The notes below the pieces were generated by a model that did not search any database, was not told the DNA's origin, and saw nothing but the letters and a program-made list of their open reading frames with translations. From NCBI RefSeq assembly GCF_016907295.1, contig NZ_JAFBBR010000001.1, forward strand, positions 2,604,001 through 2,668,000: a stretch of 64,000 nucleotides of DNA, given 5' to 3'. Each line of letters opens with the position of its first letter. Within the stretch, counting starts at the first letter, position 1. Origin of the DNA: Microbacterium dextranolyticum (lineage in GTDB: Bacteria > Actinomycetota > Actinomycetes > Actinomycetales > Microbacteriaceae). A program made the position numbers and the translations under genes. This document shows, piece by piece, positions 28,033 to 35,564 of this stretch.

Positions 28033-28222
28033 CCGAGCATCCTATGCCCGCGCGTGCATGTGCCCACCGGATGGGGCATCGGAGGGTCCCGACGGGCATC
28101 CGCCCGCTGCGCTGCGGCGAGCGCCGCGTTGCCGCCGCACGTGTCCGCCGCGCCTCGCGCCCGCGTCGCGGTCACGCCGCACATCGTCTCGTCCCGGGCG
28201 GGATCCGGCCCGGAACCGCGTG

Positions 28223-29470
28223 TCAGCGGCCGAGCGCTCGGTCGGCGGCGAGCGCCCGAAGAGCCGTGCGGTCCGGCTTGCCGCTCGGCAGCAGCGGAAT
28301 GCCGTCGACCGGCACGACCCCGCACGGCCGGGCGACCTTGCCGATCGCCCCTTCGACGGCGGCGCGCACGATGTCGAGCGCGTCGGGCCGATGCGCCGCG
28401 AGGCCCGCGGAAACGACGACGGATGCCTGCCCCCACCGCTCGTCCGGGACGGGCACGACGACGGCGTCGTCGAACCCGGGCAGCGCGCGCACGACGTGCG
28501 CGACGCGGCTCAGCGCGACGTTGACCCCACCCGAGACGATGACGTCGTCGAGTCGACCGGTGACGCGCAGGCATCCGTCGTCGAACTCTCCGGTATCGCC
28601 CGTCCGATACCAGCGCGCACCGTCGGCGTCCCGGACGAACGCGGCGGCCGTGCGCTCAGGGTCGTCGAGGTATCCGTCGGCGAGCGTCGGACCCGACAGC
28701 TGCACCTCGCCGTCGACGACGCGGATCCGGGTGCCCTCCAGTGGGACGCCGTCGTAGACGCAGCCGCCCGCCGTCTCACTCGATCCGTACGTGCGCACGA
28801 AGGAGACGCCCGCCGCGGCGGCGCGTTCCGCCAGCGCGGGGGCGAGGGCCTGACCGCCGACGAGCACCGCCGCGAAGCCGGCGAGCGCGCGGGTCGGCGC
28901 CGGATCGGGATCGGCGAGGATCGTCTGCAGCTGGGCGGGAACGAGCGACGTATAGGTCGGGACGCGGCGACCTCCCTCGCTCGAGGCCATGGCCGCGGCG
29001 GCCGCAGCGAATGCATGTGCCGAGAACGACCCGGCGAGGATCGCGGGCTCGCGCCCCGCGATCAGCGACCGCACGAGCACCTGCACCCCCGCAATGTAGC
29101 CGGGCGGCAGCGCCAGCAGCCAGGCACCCGAGCCGATGCGGTCGGCGGTCGCGAGAGCCGAGGAGGTGAGGGCCGAACGGCTCAGTACGACGGATTTCGG
29201 GTATCCCGTCGATCCCGAGGTCGTCACCACGACCGCCGTTCCCGCGGGAGCGTCCCCCGGCACCGGCGCGCGCGAGCCGGGGCCCCCGCCCGCATTTGCC
29301 CCCGGATCCAGGCTCGAGTCGGGGCCCGCGCCCGCACCCGGGCCCGGACCTGCACCCGGCTTAACACCAGCGCCGCCGAGCGCGATCGCGGGCCCCGCAC
29401 CCAGCACCGCGCCCCGCAGCCCACGCAGGACGGCACGGGCGTCCGTGGCATCCACCGGCTCGATCTGCAT
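28223..29470 (-). CDS. menE: o-Succinylbenzoate--CoA ligase
   Basis: 415 residues from ATG 29470, preceded by GGGAGG; an in-frame ATG 16 codons earlier has no ribosome site. ANL-superfamily motifs: TTSGSTGYPKS, TYGSSETAGGCVYDG, WYRTGDTGEF and LPSGKPDRTAL near the end. MenE activates o-succinylbenzoate for ring closure by MenB. Residues 31-72 are an insert made almost only of Gly, Pro, Ala and Ser, standing in place of part of the usual N-terminal region, so the enzyme is shorter than many acyl-CoA ligases. MenB lies 103 bases upstream on the same strand. Confidence 0.92.
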   Translation of the reverse strand: MQIEPVDATDARAVLRGLRGAVLGAGPAIALGGAGVKPGAGPGPGAGAGPDSSLDPGANAGGGPGSRAPVPGDAPAGTAVVVTTSGSTGYPKSVVLSRSALTSSALATADRIGSGAWLLALPPGYIAGVQVLVRSLIAGREPAILAGSFSAHAFAAAAAAMASSEGGRRVPTYTSLVPAQLQTILADPDPAPTRALAGFAAVLVGGQALAPALAERAAAAGVSFVRTYGSSETAGGCVYDGVPLEGTRIRVVDGEVQLSGPTLADGYLDDPERTAAAFVRDADGARWYRTGDTGEFDDGCLRVTGRLDDVIVSGGVNVALSRVAHVVRALPGFDDAVVVPVPDERWGQASVVVSAGLAAHRPDALDIVRAAVEGAIGKVARPCGVVPVDGIPLLPSGKPDRTALRALAADRALGR

Positions 29471-29573
29471 CCCGCGAAACCTCCCGTATGTCACGTTACG
29501 CGCCGCAAAAGCGTACATATGCGCAGTCTCGCGGAGACCGGCGACGCCGACGCGGGCGGCGGGATCAGGGGCG

Positions 29574-30485
29574 TCAGTAGTGGTAGGGGTAGGGAGACCA
29601 GTCCGGGTCGCGCTTCTCGAGGAACGCGTCGCGGCCCTCGACGGCCTCGTCAGTGCCGTAGGCGAGGCGCGTCGCCTCGCCGGCGAACACCTGCTGGCCG
29701 ACCATGCCGTCGTCGATCGCGTTGAAGGCGAACTTCAGCATGCGGATCGCCGTCGGCGACTTGCCGAGGATCGTCCGCGCCATCGCGATCGCCTCGCGCT
29801 CGAGCTCCGCGTGCGGCACGACGCGGTTCACCGCGCCCATCTCGTGCGCCCGCTGGGCCGAGTACTCCTCGGCGAGGAAGAACACCTCGCGCGCGACCTT
29901 CTGCCCCACCTGACGGGCCATGTACGCCGACCCGTAGCCGGCGTCGAACGACCCGACGTCGGCGTCGGTCTGCTTGAACCGGCCGTGTTCGGCGGATGCC
30001 ACGGACAGATCGCAGACGATGTGCAGCGAATGCCCGCCGCCCGCCGCCCACCCGGGGATCACGGCGATCACGACCTTCGGCATGAAGCGGATCAGCCGCT
30101 GGACCTCGAGGATGTGCAGACGCCCCGCGCGCGCCGGGTCGGGAGCCGTCGCATCGTCGGCCGCGTACGTGTAGCCGTCACGTCCGCGGATGCGCTGATC
30201 GCCACCCGAGCAGAACGCCCACCCGCCGTCCTTCGGGCTCGGGCCGTTGCCGGTGAGCAGGACGACGCCGATCTTCGGGTCCTGCCGGGCGATGTCGAGC
30301 GCGCGATACAGCTCGTCGACGGTGTGCGGCCGGAAGGCGTTGCGCACCTCGGGACGGTCGAACGCGATCCGCGCGATGCGCCCGTCGGTCGAGGTGTGCG
30401 CCGTGATGTCGGTGTAGGCCTCGGCGCCCGGGGCGAGCATCCATTCCGCGGCGTCGAACAGGTCGGAGACGAAGGCGTCGGTCAC
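29574..30485 (-). CDS. menB: 1,4-dihydroxy-2-naphthoyl-CoA synthase
   Basis: 303 residues from GTG 30485. It is a crotonase-fold enzyme with the MenB-specific GWAAGGGHSLHIVCDLSVAS (oxyanion hole and active-site region), DVGSFDAGYGSAYMARQVGQ and the C-terminal RDPDWSPYPYHY. It closes the second ring of the naphthoquinone. TAGGCT ends six bases before the GTG, which suggests a leaderless transcript running on into menE. It is divergent from the ABM-GNAT gene. Confidence 0.96.
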   Translation of the reverse strand: MTDAFVSDLFDAAEWMLAPGAEAYTDITAHTSTDGRIARIAFDRPEVRNAFRPHTVDELYRALDIARQDPKIGVVLLTGNGPSPKDGGWAFCSGGDQRIRGRDGYTYAADDATAPDPARAGRLHILEVQRLIRFMPKVVIAVIPGWAAGGGHSLHIVCDLSVASAEHGRFKQTDADVGSFDAGYGSAYMARQVGQKVAREVFFLAEEYSAQRAHEMGAVNRVVPHAELEREAIAMARTILGKSPTAIRMLKFAFNAIDDGMVGQQVFAGEATRLAYGTDEAVEGRDAFLEKRDPDWSPYPYHY

Positions 30486-30581
30486 CCGGCCAGCCTACGC
30501 GGGGCGATGCCCGCGGGCCCGGGTACGGGGCCCTCCCCGGTGCGGGAGGCCGCCCGACCGACCCGCACATAGAGTCGGAGG

Positions 30582-31343
30582 ATGATCCTCGAACATGCCG
30601 TCCTTCCGATCCGGCCGGGCCAGGAGATTGATTTCGAGCGGGCCTTCGCCACCGCGCGTCCTCTGATCGAGTACCAGCCGGGGTGCCGCTCGGTCACCCT
30701 CCGGCGCAGCATCGAGACGCCGTCCGCCTACCTCTTGCTCGTCGAGTGGGACAGCGTCGAGGCGCACACTCAGGGCTTCCGTCGATCGCGCGAGTACGAG
30801 CGCTGGCGCGAGCTGCTGAATCCCTTTTCCACACCGTTCCCGGCCGTCGAGCATTTCGTCGACGTCGCGACGGAAGGGCCGGAGATCCGGCCGCTCACGG
30901 CGGCGGAGATCGGATCGGCTCCGTTCCTCGCTCTGCTGTGGGAGGCTGCGGGCGTCGAGACCGAGGCGCTGCGCCGCATCCGCGACGACGAACTCCCCTC
31001 GCTCCGAGTGATCGGAGCGGTCCCCTCCGAGGTCAGCGGTTTCGCGGCCTTCGACGAGCGAGACGGGTACCTCGAGCTGCACTACATCGCGGTGGCCGAC
31101 ACCGCGAGAGCCGACGGCCTCGGATCGCGGCTCGTCGACGCCGCCCGACACAGTGCACCGCACCTCGAGCTCCACGCGGGCACGGACGACGACGCCGTCG
31201 GGTTCTACCGACGGCTCGGCTTCGCGATCGCTCCGGCACCGCGTGACCCGCGCTGGCCGGAGCGCCCCCGCTACACGTGCACAATCGCGCCGCTCGATAC
31301 GTCCTCCGCCCCGGACGCCCCGCGCCCGCTGCCACAGCTCTGA
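30582..31343 (+). CDS. Fusion of ABM-type monooxygenase domain and GNAT acetyltransferase domain
   Basis: 253 residues. Residues 1-98 look like an antibiotic-biosynthesis-monooxygenase (ABM) dimeric alpha/beta barrel: ILEHAVLPIRPGQEIDFE, SAYLLLVEWDSVEAH, and a HTQGFRRSREY helix. From about 100 to 240 the chain follows a GNAT fold, with LHYIAVADTARADGLGSRLV (acetyl-CoA loop) and DDAVGFYRRLGF. Both domains occur alone in many bacteria; their fusion is less usual. No substrate can be named. TAGAGT and CGGAGG lie six bases before the ATG. It is divergent from menB. Confidence 0.78.
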   Translation: MILEHAVLPIRPGQEIDFERAFATARPLIEYQPGCRSVTLRRSIETPSAYLLLVEWDSVEAHTQGFRRSREYERWRELLNPFSTPFPAVEHFVDVATEGPEIRPLTAAEIGSAPFLALLWEAAGVETEALRRIRDDELPSLRVIGAVPSEVSGFAAFDERDGYLELHYIAVADTARADGLGSRLVDAARHSAPHLELHAGTDDDAVGFYRRLGFAIAPAPRDPRWPERPRYTCTIAPLDTSSAPDAPRPLPQL

Positions 31344-31483
31344 GTGCGCAAGGCCGGACCGGTGCGCGGCGGGTGTGCCGCACCGATGCGCGCCAGGCCC
31401 CGGCCGCACCGGCGGCACGGACGGCATGGGACAATGAGGGACGGCGCATCTCCCCCGAACGGATGCCGCCGGAAGGGCTCGTC

Positions 31484-31888
31484 GTGCAGATCCGCAACTC
31501 CTCCGACTGGCGGGATGCCCTCCCGTTCGAGCTCCCCGTCGCGGCGGCGGACGCGGTTCCCGGCGACCCGACCCGGTGCGCCGGGTGCGGACCCGAAAGC
31601 GAGCCGTGGCCGCGCGAAGCCCTGTGGGTCGTCAAGCACCGGCATCCGACCAACCCCGCCGGGTTCGTCCGCTTCTACTGCGCCGACCACAAGCCGACCC
31701 CGAAGCTCGCCCCCGCTCCCGCCGCTGCTCCCGAACGGGCGCGGCGCACCCGGGCGGCGTCGTCCGCTGCGCCGCGCAAGGTGGCCGCACCGACGATCCC
31801 CGAGCGGCCCGCGGTGTTCTGCCCCGACTGCTTCGTGCAGGTGCCCGCCACGGGCGTCTGCGGGATGTGCGGCACGCAGGTTTTCTGA
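31484..31888 (+). CDS. Hypothetical zinc-ribbon protein
   Basis: 134 residues from GTG 31484, chosen for GGAAGG seven bases upstream; ATG 31463 is in frame but less well placed. Four Cys pairs are seen: CAGC early, a single Cys in RFYCADHKP, and FCPDCFVQVPATGVCGMCGTQVF at the C-terminus, which forms a classic CxxC-CxxC zinc ribbon. The middle is Ala/Pro/Arg-rich and probably disordered. I do not recognise a named family. The position between a GNAT fusion and an SDR gene gives no strong hint. Nucleic acid or protein binding is a fair guess only. Confidence 0.7.
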   Translation: MQIRNSSDWRDALPFELPVAAADAVPGDPTRCAGCGPESEPWPREALWVVKHRHPTNPAGFVRFYCADHKPTPKLAPAPAAAPERARRTRAASSAAPRKVAAPTIPERPAVFCPDCFVQVPATGVCGMCGTQVF

Positions 31889-31937
31889 CGTCCTCCGGCT
31901 CGGCGGCACCCGTCGCGGGCGGGCTAGCGTGACAGCC

Positions 31938-32699
31938 ATGAGCGCTCTCGAAGGCACCGTCGCACTGATCACCGGGGCATCCAGCGGGATCGGCGCTGCC
32001 ACCGCTCGCGCCCTGGCCGATGAGGGCGCGGCCGTCGCCCTCATCGCGCGTCGGATCGATCGGCTGCACACGCTGGCGAGCGAGATCACCGCCGCAGGGG
32101 GCCGCGCCGCGGCGATCGTCGCCGACATCACCGACCGGGCCCAGGCCGAGGCCGCCGTCGCCCGCACCGTCGGCGAGTTCGGGCGCCTCGACATTCTCGT
32201 CAACAATGCCGGTGTCATGCTCGTCGGTCCCATCGAGCAGGCGCCGATCGACGAGTGGGACCGCATGATCGACCTGAACCTCACGGCCGCACTGTCGATG
32301 ACGAAGGCCGCACTCCCGCACCTGCTGGCATCCGCCGCCGACGATCCGCGCCGCGTCGCCGACATCGTGAACCTCTCGTCGACCGCCGGACGACAGGTCA
32401 AACGGGGCTCGGCCGTCTACAACCTCACCAAACACGGCCTCGGCGCGTTCAGCGAATCGTTCCGGCAGGAGTTCAGCGCCCGGTACGTGCGGATGGCCCT
32501 CGTCGAGCCCGGCGCCGTCGACACCGAGCTGCGCGACCACATCCGCGACGGAGTGCGCGAGGGGAACATCGACCGGATGCGCACCCTCGACCCCCTGCAG
32601 GCCGATGACATCGCCGAGGCGGTCCGCTACATCGTGACCCGACCGCGGCGCCAGACGATCAACGAGCTGCTGATCCGCCCCACCCTGCAGAACGACTGA
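31938..32699 (+). CDS. Short-chain dehydrogenase/reductase
   Basis: 253 residues, a classical SDR. TGASSGIG is the NAD(P) loop, NNAG is present, and the catalytic Ser, Tyr and Lys lie in VNLSSTAG and YNLTKHG. ARR after the second strand suggests NADP(H) preference. The substrate is unknown; related proteins are annotated as serine or 3-oxoacyl reductases. TAGCGT ends seven bases before the ATG, pointing to its own promoter. Confidence 0.9.
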   Translation: MSALEGTVALITGASSGIGAATARALADEGAAVALIARRIDRLHTLASEITAAGGRAAAIVADITDRAQAEAAVARTVGEFGRLDILVNNAGVMLVGPIEQAPIDEWDRMIDLNLTAALSMTKAALPHLLASAADDPRRVADIVNLSSTAGRQVKRGSAVYNLTKHGLGAFSESFRQEFSARYVRMALVEPGAVDTELRDHIRDGVREGNIDRMRTLDPLQADDIAEAVRYIVTRPRRQTINELLIRPTLQND

Positions 32700-32778
32700 G
32701 CCCCGTCCGCGGACGCACACCGGCGGCGGGCGCGGGCCCGGCCTGGTCATGCCTGCAGGCATCCGTCAGACTGTGCTC

Positions 32779-33276
32779 ATGAACACGCCGACCCGGTCCG
32801 CCGTCGGCCTCGCCGCCCTCGGCACGCTGCTCGTCGTCGCCTACGCCGCGTGGGCTGCATTCCAGATCCTCGTCCTCAACCCGCTCGCCGCCGTGCCGGG
32901 GATGTCGGTCGGCGATGTCCACGCCGCGATGACCGCGGCCGAGCAGTGGACGGGCCCCGCGAGCGTCTACGCGCCGCTCGGCGTCGGCGTGCTGCTCGCG
33001 GTCGGAATGTTCCTCGTCGTCATCTCGACCGGGACCCCCGCGATCACGACCGTCGCCGCCTACCTGGCGCTTCTCGTGCTGGGAGCTCCCGGCTACTTCT
33101 GGGCCTCCTTCGGCGTCGGCATGGGTCTCGCCGACACCTTCAACATCGGCGGAGGCGATCACTCGCCGTGGTCGCTGCCGCTGTACGCCGTGAGCCTCGC
33201 GGCACTCGTCGGGCTCGCGGTCATCGGGGCATCCAGCCTGTTGCGCCGCCCCCATTCCGCCGCCGCACTCGCCTAG
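32779..33276 (+). CDS. Hypothetical membrane protein
   Basis: 165 residues from ATG 32779, chosen because CAGACT ends six bases before it, the pattern seen at many starts here; ATG 32749 would add ten residues. Four hydrophobic segments (about 9-30, 64-86, 88-112, 130-152) indicate a polytopic membrane protein with few charged residues. I recognise no family. It is followed by a 368-base gap that carries the first copy of the GAGAAAC element. Confidence 0.68.
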   Translation: MNTPTRSAVGLAALGTLLVVAYAAWAAFQILVLNPLAAVPGMSVGDVHAAMTAAEQWTGPASVYAPLGVGVLLAVGMFLVVISTGTPAITTVAAYLALLVLGAPGYFWASFGVGMGLADTFNIGGGDHSPWSLPLYAVSLAALVGLAVIGASSLLRRPHSAAALA

Positions 33277-33339
33277 CCCCCGCCCGCGCGCCGCCGCGCC
33301 GGGCCGCGCGTGACTCGCCGCGTGCTCGTGGCGACCCGT

Positions 33340-33416
33340 GAGAAACCACCCACGTCACGAGAAACCACTCGTGCACTGGTTTCTCGTGACGAGAGTGGTT
33401 TCTCGGCCCGAGAAAC
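33340..33416 (+). repeat. 65-bp four-motif element, copy 1 (33277-33644 gap)
   Basis: GAGAAACCA at 33340 and 33359, TGGTTTCTC at 33377 and 33396: starts 19, 18 and 19 bases apart. A loose GAGAAAC follows at 33410. Here both forward motifs and both reverse motifs are the same class. The rest of this 368-base gap holds only the 15-base direct repeat TTTGGCGGGCAAGGC (33448 and 33572) and the ribosome site of menC. Confidence 0.85.
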
Positions 33417-33447
33417 GAGCGGCGGGCAGGCCGGGACGATGCGCGCC

Positions 33448-33586
33448 TTTGGCGGGCAAGGCGCCCGCAGCACCATCCCGTCCGCCGGCTGGGCCCGCAC
33501 GTGCAGGAGTGACGGCGAATCCCATGCCACAGCAGCCTCTCCAGCCTCAGAAGTCCCACCCGCTCCTGCAGTTTGGCGGGCAAGGC
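33448..33586 (+). repeat. 15-bp direct repeat pair upstream of menC
   Basis: TTTGGCGGGCAAGGC occurs at 33448-33462 and 33572-33586, 124 bases apart. No gene lies between. The second copy is 59 bases before the menC start. Confidence 0.65.
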
Positions 33587-33644
33587 CCCCGAAAACCCCG
33601 CCGACCAGGGCCCGAGGCAACGCCGTCGTCGCGTGGGGAGGATC

Positions 33645-34628
33645 ATGGATGCCATGACGCCCTCGCTGGACACACTGCTCCGCACCGCGCACGTCGTGTC
33701 GCTGCCTCTCGTCACCCGATTCCGCGGGGTCGATCTGCGCGAAGCAGTGCTGTGGGAGGGCCCGGAGGGATGGACCGAGTTCTCGCCCTTCCTCGAGTAC
33801 GAGGATGCCGAGGCGGCGGTCTGGCTCGCCGCCGCGATCGACTTCGGCTGGGCCTCCACGCCGTCCCCGCGGCGCGCGACGGTGCCGGTCAACGCGACGG
33901 TCCCGGCGGTCGCACCCGAGGAGGTCGCCGCTGTCTTGGCGCGGTTCGACGGATGCCGCACCGCCAAGGTCAAGGTCGCCGAACGCGGTCAGCGGCTGGC
34001 CGACGACGTCGCCCGGGTGCGCGCGGTCCGCGCCGCGATGGGACCGGAGGGCCGCGTCCGGATCGATGCGAACGGCGGGTGGAACCTCGACGAGGCCGAG
34101 CGGGCCCTGCACGCTCTCGCGGAGTTCGACCTCGAGTACGTCGAGCAGCCGTGCGCCAGCGTCGATGAGCTCGCCGACCTGCGCGCCCGCGCGGCGGACT
34201 GGGACATCCCGATCGCCGCCGACGAGAGCGTCCGGAAGGCATCCGACCCGCTCGCCGTCGCCCGGGCGGGAGCGGCCGATCTCCTCGTGGTGAAGGCTCA
34301 GCCACTCGGCGGGGTCGCCCGGGCCGCCTCGATCGTCGCCGAGGCGGGGCTGCCTGCCGTGGTCTCCAGCGCCCTCGACACGAGCATCGGCCTGTCGATG
34401 GGGGTCGCTCTCGCAGCTGCCCTTCCCGAGCTTCCCTACGACTGCGGCCTCGGCACAGCCTCGCTTCTCGCCGCCGACGTGACGACCCGCCCGCTCCGTC
34501 CGCGCGGCGGTGTGCTCCCCGTCGAGCGAATCGAGCCGGATGCCGCCCTGCTCCGCCGCCACGCCGCGACTCCCGAGCGTCGGCGATGGTGGCTGGCGCG
34601 CGTGGAGAGGTGCGCTGCACTGCTCTGA
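33645..34628 (+). CDS. menC: o-Succinylbenzoate synthase
   Basis: 327 residues from ATG 33645; an ATG at 33654 is equally possible because GGAGGA at 33637 lies close to the first and 11 bases from the second. It is an enolase-superfamily enzyme: the catalytic Lys in AKVKVAE, metal ligands in RIDANGGW, YVEQP and AADESV, and the second Lys in LVVKAQPLGG. MenC dehydrates SHCHC to o-succinylbenzoate, the substrate of MenE. It is separated from the other men genes by unrelated genes. Confidence 0.94.
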   Translation: MDAMTPSLDTLLRTAHVVSLPLVTRFRGVDLREAVLWEGPEGWTEFSPFLEYEDAEAAVWLAAAIDFGWASTPSPRRATVPVNATVPAVAPEEVAAVLARFDGCRTAKVKVAERGQRLADDVARVRAVRAAMGPEGRVRIDANGGWNLDEAERALHALAEFDLEYVEQPCASVDELADLRARAADWDIPIAADESVRKASDPLAVARAGAADLLVVKAQPLGGVARAASIVAEAGLPAVVSSALDTSIGLSMGVALAAALPELPYDCGLGTASLLAADVTTRPLRPRGGVLPVERIEPDAALLRRHAATPERRRWWLARVERCAALL

Positions 34629-34652
34629 TCCGAGCAGCCGCGACGCGGATCA
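34626..34652. terminator. Possible hairpin terminator between menC and TetR gene
   Basis: TGATCCG (34626-34632) pairs with CGGATCA (34646-34652) across a 13-base loop. It begins at the menC stop codon and stands between convergent genes. There is no T-run, so the call is weak. Confidence 0.4.
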
Positions 34653-34735
34653 CGGTCGTCAGGCGCCGCGCGAGCGCCACGCACCACGCGCTGAGCGCCA
34701 CGGCGTCACCGGATCCCGACGCGCACCGGCGCGGT

Positions 34736-35392
34736 TCAGCGGAAGAGGTGCGCGCTGTCCTCGGTGACGAGAGCGACCACCAGGATGTCGAGTCGTCGGC
34801 GCAGCGCGTCGGCGATCTCGTCGGGGTCCTGTCCTCTCATGGCGGCGACCGCACAGGTCTCGTTCGAGACGTCGACCAGGATCCGCGCGGCGTCGGCGAC
34901 GGGGATCCGCAGCCGCATCCCGTACGTCGACATGATGTGCTCGAGAAAGCCCTGGATGCGAGCGATCACGCGGCGCTCGAGCCCCAGGAAGGCTTCGGCG
35001 ACTCTCGGATCGCGCATCGCCTGCACCCGGATCTCGGTGAGCAGCTGCGGATCGATGCCCTCTCCGAAGGGGGCGCCCAGCCGACCGACCAGCTCCGACA
35101 CGTCGATGGGCCCGTCCGGTTGCAGGCGTTCCACCCGGCTCGCCACGGCGTCGAGCTTCGCATCGGACAGCTGCGTGATGAGTTCGAGGAACAGCTCGTC
35201 CTTCGACTCGAAGTTCGAGTAGAACGCGCCGCGGGTGAACCCGGCGCGCTCGCAGATGGCTTCGACGGATGCCGCGTCCATGCCCACCTCGGCGAAAACG
35301 AGATGCGCCGCGTGCAGCAGTCGCGCGCGCGTCTGCTCGCGTCGCTGGCTCGCGGGTCGGCTCGTCACCGCCCGGTCGTCGGTGTCGTCCAC
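34736..35392 (-). CDS. TetR-family transcriptional regulator
   Basis: 218 residues from GTG 35392, with GAGGAGG upstream. The DNA-binding helix-turn-helix is EAICERAGFTRGAFYSNFESKDELF near residues 40-65, and the C-terminal ligand-binding half is helical. It faces the MMPL exporter gene across 172 bases containing two perfect palindromes. By the usual TetR layout it represses the exporter operon and probably itself until a ligand binds (inference). Confidence 0.9.
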   Translation of the reverse strand: MDDTDDRAVTSRPASQRREQTRARLLHAAHLVFAEVGMDAASVEAICERAGFTRGAFYSNFESKDELFLELITQLSDAKLDAVASRVERLQPDGPIDVSELVGRLGAPFGEGIDPQLLTEIRVQAMRDPRVAEAFLGLERRVIARIQGFLEHIMSTYGMRLRIPVADAARILVDVSNETCAVAAMRGQDPDEIADALRRRLDILVVALVTEDSAHLFR

Positions 35393-35481
35393 GTCGCATC
35401 CTCCTCTCGAAATCGACCGGCATCGAGCCCGTCATCGCATCCACATCGACTGTTCAGGGTTGCACGTCTTTCTGAGCTTAG

Positions 35482-35514
35482 GATACATCTGTGTATCGGA
35501 TACAGCGCTGTATC
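35482..35514. promoter_or_regulatory. Tandem TetR operators GATACA-N4-TGTATC
   Basis: GATACATCTGTGTATC (35482-35497) and GATACAGCGCTGTATC (35499-35514) are both inverted repeats, the second a perfect 16-base palindrome. Their centres are 17 bases apart. They lie between the divergent TetR gene and the MMPL gene and are AT-richer than the surroundings. Confidence 0.85.
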
Positions 35515-35564
35515 GGGAAGATCCCGTTCATCCGTTCCACCACTCTTGCGAAACCGGAGCACGC

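Noticed and set aside
33340..33404. Rho-independent terminator made by the GAGAAACCA/TGGTTTCTC motifs
   Set aside because: No T-run follows, the constant 19/18/19 spacing and interleaved order in other copies do not serve a simple hairpin, and some copies stand before same-strand genes.
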